From NCBI GenBank assembly GCA_039819665.1, contig JBCBRM010000005.1, positions 1 through 64,000 of the forward strand: 64,000 bases of DNA, read 5' to 3'. Under the pieces are notes generated by a model that searched no databases, was not told the origin of the DNA, and saw only the letters and a program-made list of their open reading frames with translations. The position numbers and the translations under genes were made by a program. Positions 61,090 to 64,000 of this stretch are shown piece by piece; the first letter of the stretch is position 1; every line of letters starts with the position of its first letter. This stretch comes from JAWPMV01 sp039819665. Its GTDB lineage: Bacteria > Bacteroidota > Bacteroidia > J057.

Positions 61090-63945
61090 ATGAAATATGC
61101 TATATGTTGGATAGTGATATTGCTTGTCAATTTTCAAATCCAAGCTTTTGAAGGTAAATATCCCATTCAGAATTTCACGACAGCTGAATATAAAGCAGGT
61201 ATCCAGAACATCGATTTTGCCCAGAATCGTGACATGACACTTTTTGTAGCTAACAATCTTGGCGTCTTGGCATTCAATGGAAATGAATGGGAGGTAAAGG
61301 CATTCAAAACGGGAAAAAAACAACGGTCTCTTGCCTTCGATGAAACGGGCAATCGATTGTATGTAGGGTCTCAGGGAGATTTTGGATTTTTCGAGGAAGA
61401 CTGGGAATACATCTCGCTTCTGGAAATGATACCGGAAGAAGCAAGAAATTTTGATGAAGTCTGGGATGTATTCATCTTTAATTCAAATGTCTATTTCTGC
61501 ACCTTTCAAGCCATTTATGTATTTGATGGAGAGCAAATCTCCATCATTACTCATACAGAGGGATTTGGGCGTTCTTTTCATGTGGATGGAAAACTTTTTA
61601 CCCAAAGCAGGCTGGGGGAGCTATTTGAACTGAGAAATGAACAATTAGTCTCCTTTTCCCCTTCCAAACAATCCGCTAATCAGGTAATAGCCGGTATTAT
61701 CTCTCAAACAGATGGGTATTTATTTTTCTTTAATTCTGGGAAGGTCGAATCTTCTAGTTATCTGAATGAAGGGGGCAAACATGAGCAATTAGCAAAGGCC
61801 CTCGAAGGGAAATACGTTAATCATGTCTTACAGCTTTCAGATACCCGTCTGGTAATTTCCACCCAGACTTCAGGCTTGTACTTGTATGACCTTCAAAGCC
61901 AGCAGATTGAAAATATTGCCGCTCAGGATGGATTGATGAGTAATGCCTGTTTGCGGAGTTTTCAGGATCATGCCGGTAATCTTTGGGTAGGGATGCAAAG
62001 TGGGATTTCAATCATTGGAATCAATTCTCCTATACGTCTGATCAATCAGGAAATTGATTTACAAGGAAGCGGATATGAGGCTTTTGAAAACGAGGAAGGA
62101 ATTTATTTTACCACTTCAAATGGGATTTACTTTCTGGAAAATGGTGAGGAGAAAAGTGTATTTCTGTCGGGAACAGAAGGTCCGGCCTACGGTTTTCAGG
62201 AAATAGCGGGAAAGCTCTATGCGGGGCATCACACGGGTTTATTTCTACTCAATCAAGGTAGTGCCAAAAGATTGGTAAATACGGAGGGATTATGGCAGGT
62301 AAAGCGATTGAAATCCCGACCAGGATATGCTATAGGAGGCACCTATTCCGGCTTATTTTTATTCAGGTTAAGTGGAGCGCGGGTATTAGAGCCATTGCGG
62401 AAACTGGAAGGTTTTGCCGAGTCAAGTAGATTTTTTGAAGAAGACCAAAGAGGAAGAATCTGGGTAGGACAATTCTATAAAGGATTATACCAATTGGATC
62501 TGATGGACAATTTGAGTGAGGTAAAGGTTCACAAAGTATCTGATACCAATGATTTACCCATTAACGACCAATTGATCCTTAGTAAAATAAACAACGAACT
62601 GTATTTCGCAACAAAGGCCGGCATCTACAAATTGGATCAAAACACGGATCAGATCGTTGAGGCTAAGATATTTGCAGAAACCATAGGCAAGCAATCCGTT
62701 GATTTGCTCATTCAGGATAACAAGAAGAATATTTACGTAATCGCAGAGAACCTAGTCGGCTTTTACAAACAGCTAAGCAATAACAATTATGTATCGGTTC
62801 CCTCGTCTCTGTTTCAGTTTCGTTACTCTTTTAATAATGATCTGCTGAATACTTCTGTCAATGTTAGTAATGGTATTCTGTTCAATGCGAATGAAGGATT
62901 TATACATTACAATCCGGATCGAGAGTTTCGGTCAAATAAAGAGAAGGGGGTTATAATAAACAAGGTCTTTAGTATCATGGAGGATAGCGTCTTGTACAGT
63001 CTGAATCCATTTGAAGACCGAATGAACAAAAAGATTCAAATAGAGGTGAGCGCAAAGGCCAAAGTCTTGCAATTTCAGATTTCTTCTTTTCGCTTTCAGG
63101 ATGTAAACAATCAGGAATTCCAATACTATCTGGAAGGCTTTGACAGAGATTATAGCGAATGGACCAATGCCACCACTAAGGAATACACCAATCTTGGTGC
63201 TGGCAGTTACGAATTTACCATTCGTACCCGCAATCATCTGGGTGAAATCACAAGTAGTGAACCTATTGTCCTGAATGTTGCACCTCCTTTTTACAGAAGC
63301 CCTATTGCGATCTTTTTGTACGTCTTACTTGGACTTGCTGGTCTGGCTTTACTCTTTAGGTTTCAAAAACAGAGGATTTGGCGGAAAGCGGAAAAGCTCG
63401 AGGAAGCCAAGAAACAGGAGTTAGAGAAAAAAGAGGCTGAGCTCATTGCAATCGAAAAACTGAAAGAACAAGAATTGCTACAACTCCGAGAAGAAAAGAT
63501 GAAAAGTGAGCTTCAGCACCTCAATAGCCTGCTGGCAGCTTCCACCATGAATATCGTCGTAAAAAACGAATTTATTGAGACCATAAAGGAAGAGCTGAAA
63601 GAGGTAAAGCGAAAAGGAAAAAGCAAGGAAACCAAAATGGCGCTCGAGAGATTGGTAAAAGAAATCGATTATACCTTGAGATTACAGGAGGATTGGGAAC
63701 AGTTTAAACTCCACTTTGACCAGGTGCATGGAGACTTCTTATCCCGACTCAGAACAGAATACAGAGACCTTTCTCCTAATGATGAAAAACTCTGCGCTTT
63801 CCTCAAACTGAATCTGGATACCAAGGGAATCGCCAATCTCATGGGAATCTCTGTTCGGGGGATAGAAGTAGCTCGATATAGATTGCGGAAGAAATTAAAC
63901 CTGGAGAAAGGACAGAACCTGACCAAGTTTATTTTGGAGTATTAG
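61090..63945 (+). CDS. Propeller - Y_Y_Y - membrane - LuxR-type HTH transcriptional regulator
   Basis: About 951 residues from ATG 61090 (M-K-Y-A-I-C-W-I-V-I-L-L, a good signal peptide); the TTG at 61063 and ATG at 61069 only add residues before it. Periplasmic part: two-component-regulator-type propeller blades (L-W-V-G-M-Q-S-G-I-S; I-W-V-G-Q-F-Y-K-G) and a Y_Y_Y domain (about 650-735; F-Q-Y-Y-L-E-G-F-D). Then a membrane helix near 745-765, a long Lys/Glu coiled coil, and a C-terminal helix-turn-helix (L-S-P-N-D-E-K-L-C-A-F; T-K-G-I-A-N-L-M-G-I-S-V-R-G-I-E-V). There is no kinase or receiver, so it is a membrane-bound one-component regulator. Divergent from the glucan cluster, it is its likely activator. 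Confidence 0.9.
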   Translation: MKYAICWIVILLVNFQIQAFEGKYPIQNFTTAEYKAGIQNIDFAQNRDMTLFVANNLGVLAFNGNEWEVKAFKTGKKQRSLAFDETGNRLYVGSQGDFGFFEEDWEYISLLEMIPEEARNFDEVWDVFIFNSNVYFCTFQAIYVFDGEQISIITHTEGFGRSFHVDGKLFTQSRLGELFELRNEQLVSFSPSKQSANQVIAGIISQTDGYLFFFNSGKVESSSYLNEGGKHEQLAKALEGKYVNHVLQLSDTRLVISTQTSGLYLYDLQSQQIENIAAQDGLMSNACLRSFQDHAGNLWVGMQSGISIIGINSPIRLINQEIDLQGSGYEAFENEEGIYFTTSNGIYFLENGEEKSVFLSGTEGPAYGFQEIAGKLYAGHHTGLFLLNQGSAKRLVNTEGLWQVKRLKSRPGYAIGGTYSGLFLFRLSGARVLEPLRKLEGFAESSRFFEEDQRGRIWVGQFYKGLYQLDLMDNLSEVKVHKVSDTNDLPINDQLILSKINNELYFATKAGIYKLDQNTDQIVEAKIFAETIGKQSVDLLIQDNKKNIYVIAENLVGFYKQLSNNNYVSVPSSLFQFRYSFNNDLLNTSVNVSNGILFNANEGFIHYNPDREFRSNKEKGVIINKVFSIMEDSVLYSLNPFEDRMNKKIQIEVSAKAKVLQFQISSFRFQDVNNQEFQYYLEGFDRDYSEWTNATTKEYTNLGAGSYEFTIRTRNHLGEITSSEPIVLNVAPPFYRSPIAIFLYVLLGLAGLALLFRFQKQRIWRKAEKLEEAKKQELEKKEAELIAIEKLKEQELLQLREEKMKSELQHLNSLLAASTMNIVVKNEFIETIKEELKEVKRKGKSKETKMALERLVKEIDYTLRLQEDWEQFKLHFDQVHGDFLSRLRTEYRDLSPNDEKLCAFLKLNLDTKGIANLMGISVRGIEVARYRLRKKLNLEKGQNLTKFILEY

Positions 63946-64000
63946 CTTGAGCTCCTGGGAAGCAGAGCATATAATTACTTCTGTTTGAATAGTCTCTGGA

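Overview
The window reads as chromosomal DNA of a Bacteroidota bacterium (inference: a marine Saprospiria/Cytophagia-like lineage). The evidence is a FecI/FecR/TonB-receptor/DUF4249 locus, a SusC remnant, a one-protein hybrid two-component regulator, two LytS/LytT-type pairs, a propeller-Y_Y_Y regulator, many lipoproteins, AT-rich leaders with little Shine-Dalgarno signal, and a glycan-degradation cluster. I see no tRNA, rRNA, CRISPR array, prophage or intact insertion sequence.

Left part (1-12.5 kb). A TPR-CHAT protein, apparently interrupted by an in-frame TGA, precedes an ECF sigma factor, its FecR anti-sigma factor, a TonB-dependent receptor with an STN signalling domain, and a DUF4249 lipoprotein. 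A 32-bp motif between sigma and fecR recurs before a downstream lipoprotein gene and may be the sigma factor's promoter. Then come a secreted protein and a lipoprotein of unknown function, an M23 peptidase fragment, a Crp/Fnr regulator and a DinB-like protein.

Dlt-like locus (13.1-20.9 kb, minus strand). This is the most interesting region. In transcription order it encodes a methyltransferase, a methyltransferase-like/adenylation fusion, an adenylation-acyl carrier fusion, a membrane-anchored SGNH protein resembling DltD, an MBOAT protein resembling DltB, and an unlisted 45-residue membrane microprotein ending F-R-Y-L-N-W. The microprotein resembles DltX in size, topology and C-terminal aromatic/Tyr motif. 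The last five genes overlap or are separated by a few bases. I infer a pathway that activates a carboxylic acid, loads it on a carrier domain, moves it across the inner membrane and acylates an envelope polymer, in a Gram-negative host.

Middle (21-40.7 kb). A YciI (DGPF)/DUF1569/ECF42 sigma cluster; a LytTR/histidine kinase pair; an exported ankyrin protein overlapping a serine hydrolase; an ABC-permease/M1-peptidase fusion divergent from a second LytTR system; an ATP-grasp enzyme; a 781-bp gene-free stretch; a class III cyclase-TPR-AraC fusion; a quinone oxidoreductase-like enzyme; an intradiol dioxygenase-like protein; and a head-GIN lipoprotein.

Right part (41-64 kb). A decayed junction joins a 59-codon SusC amino terminus to a rearranged FG-GAP/VCBS fragment, beside an apparently orphan hybrid two-component regulator. 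Then come a second serine hydrolase, a sodium:solute symporter and an Ntn hydrolase. Last is a beta-glucan-type utilisation cluster: GPH transporter, GH30, GH16, a lipoprotein with three tandem binding modules on glycine linkers, and a clan GH-A enzyme fused to a long barrel-like region. It has no SusC/SusD and is divergent from a propeller/LuxR-type regulator.
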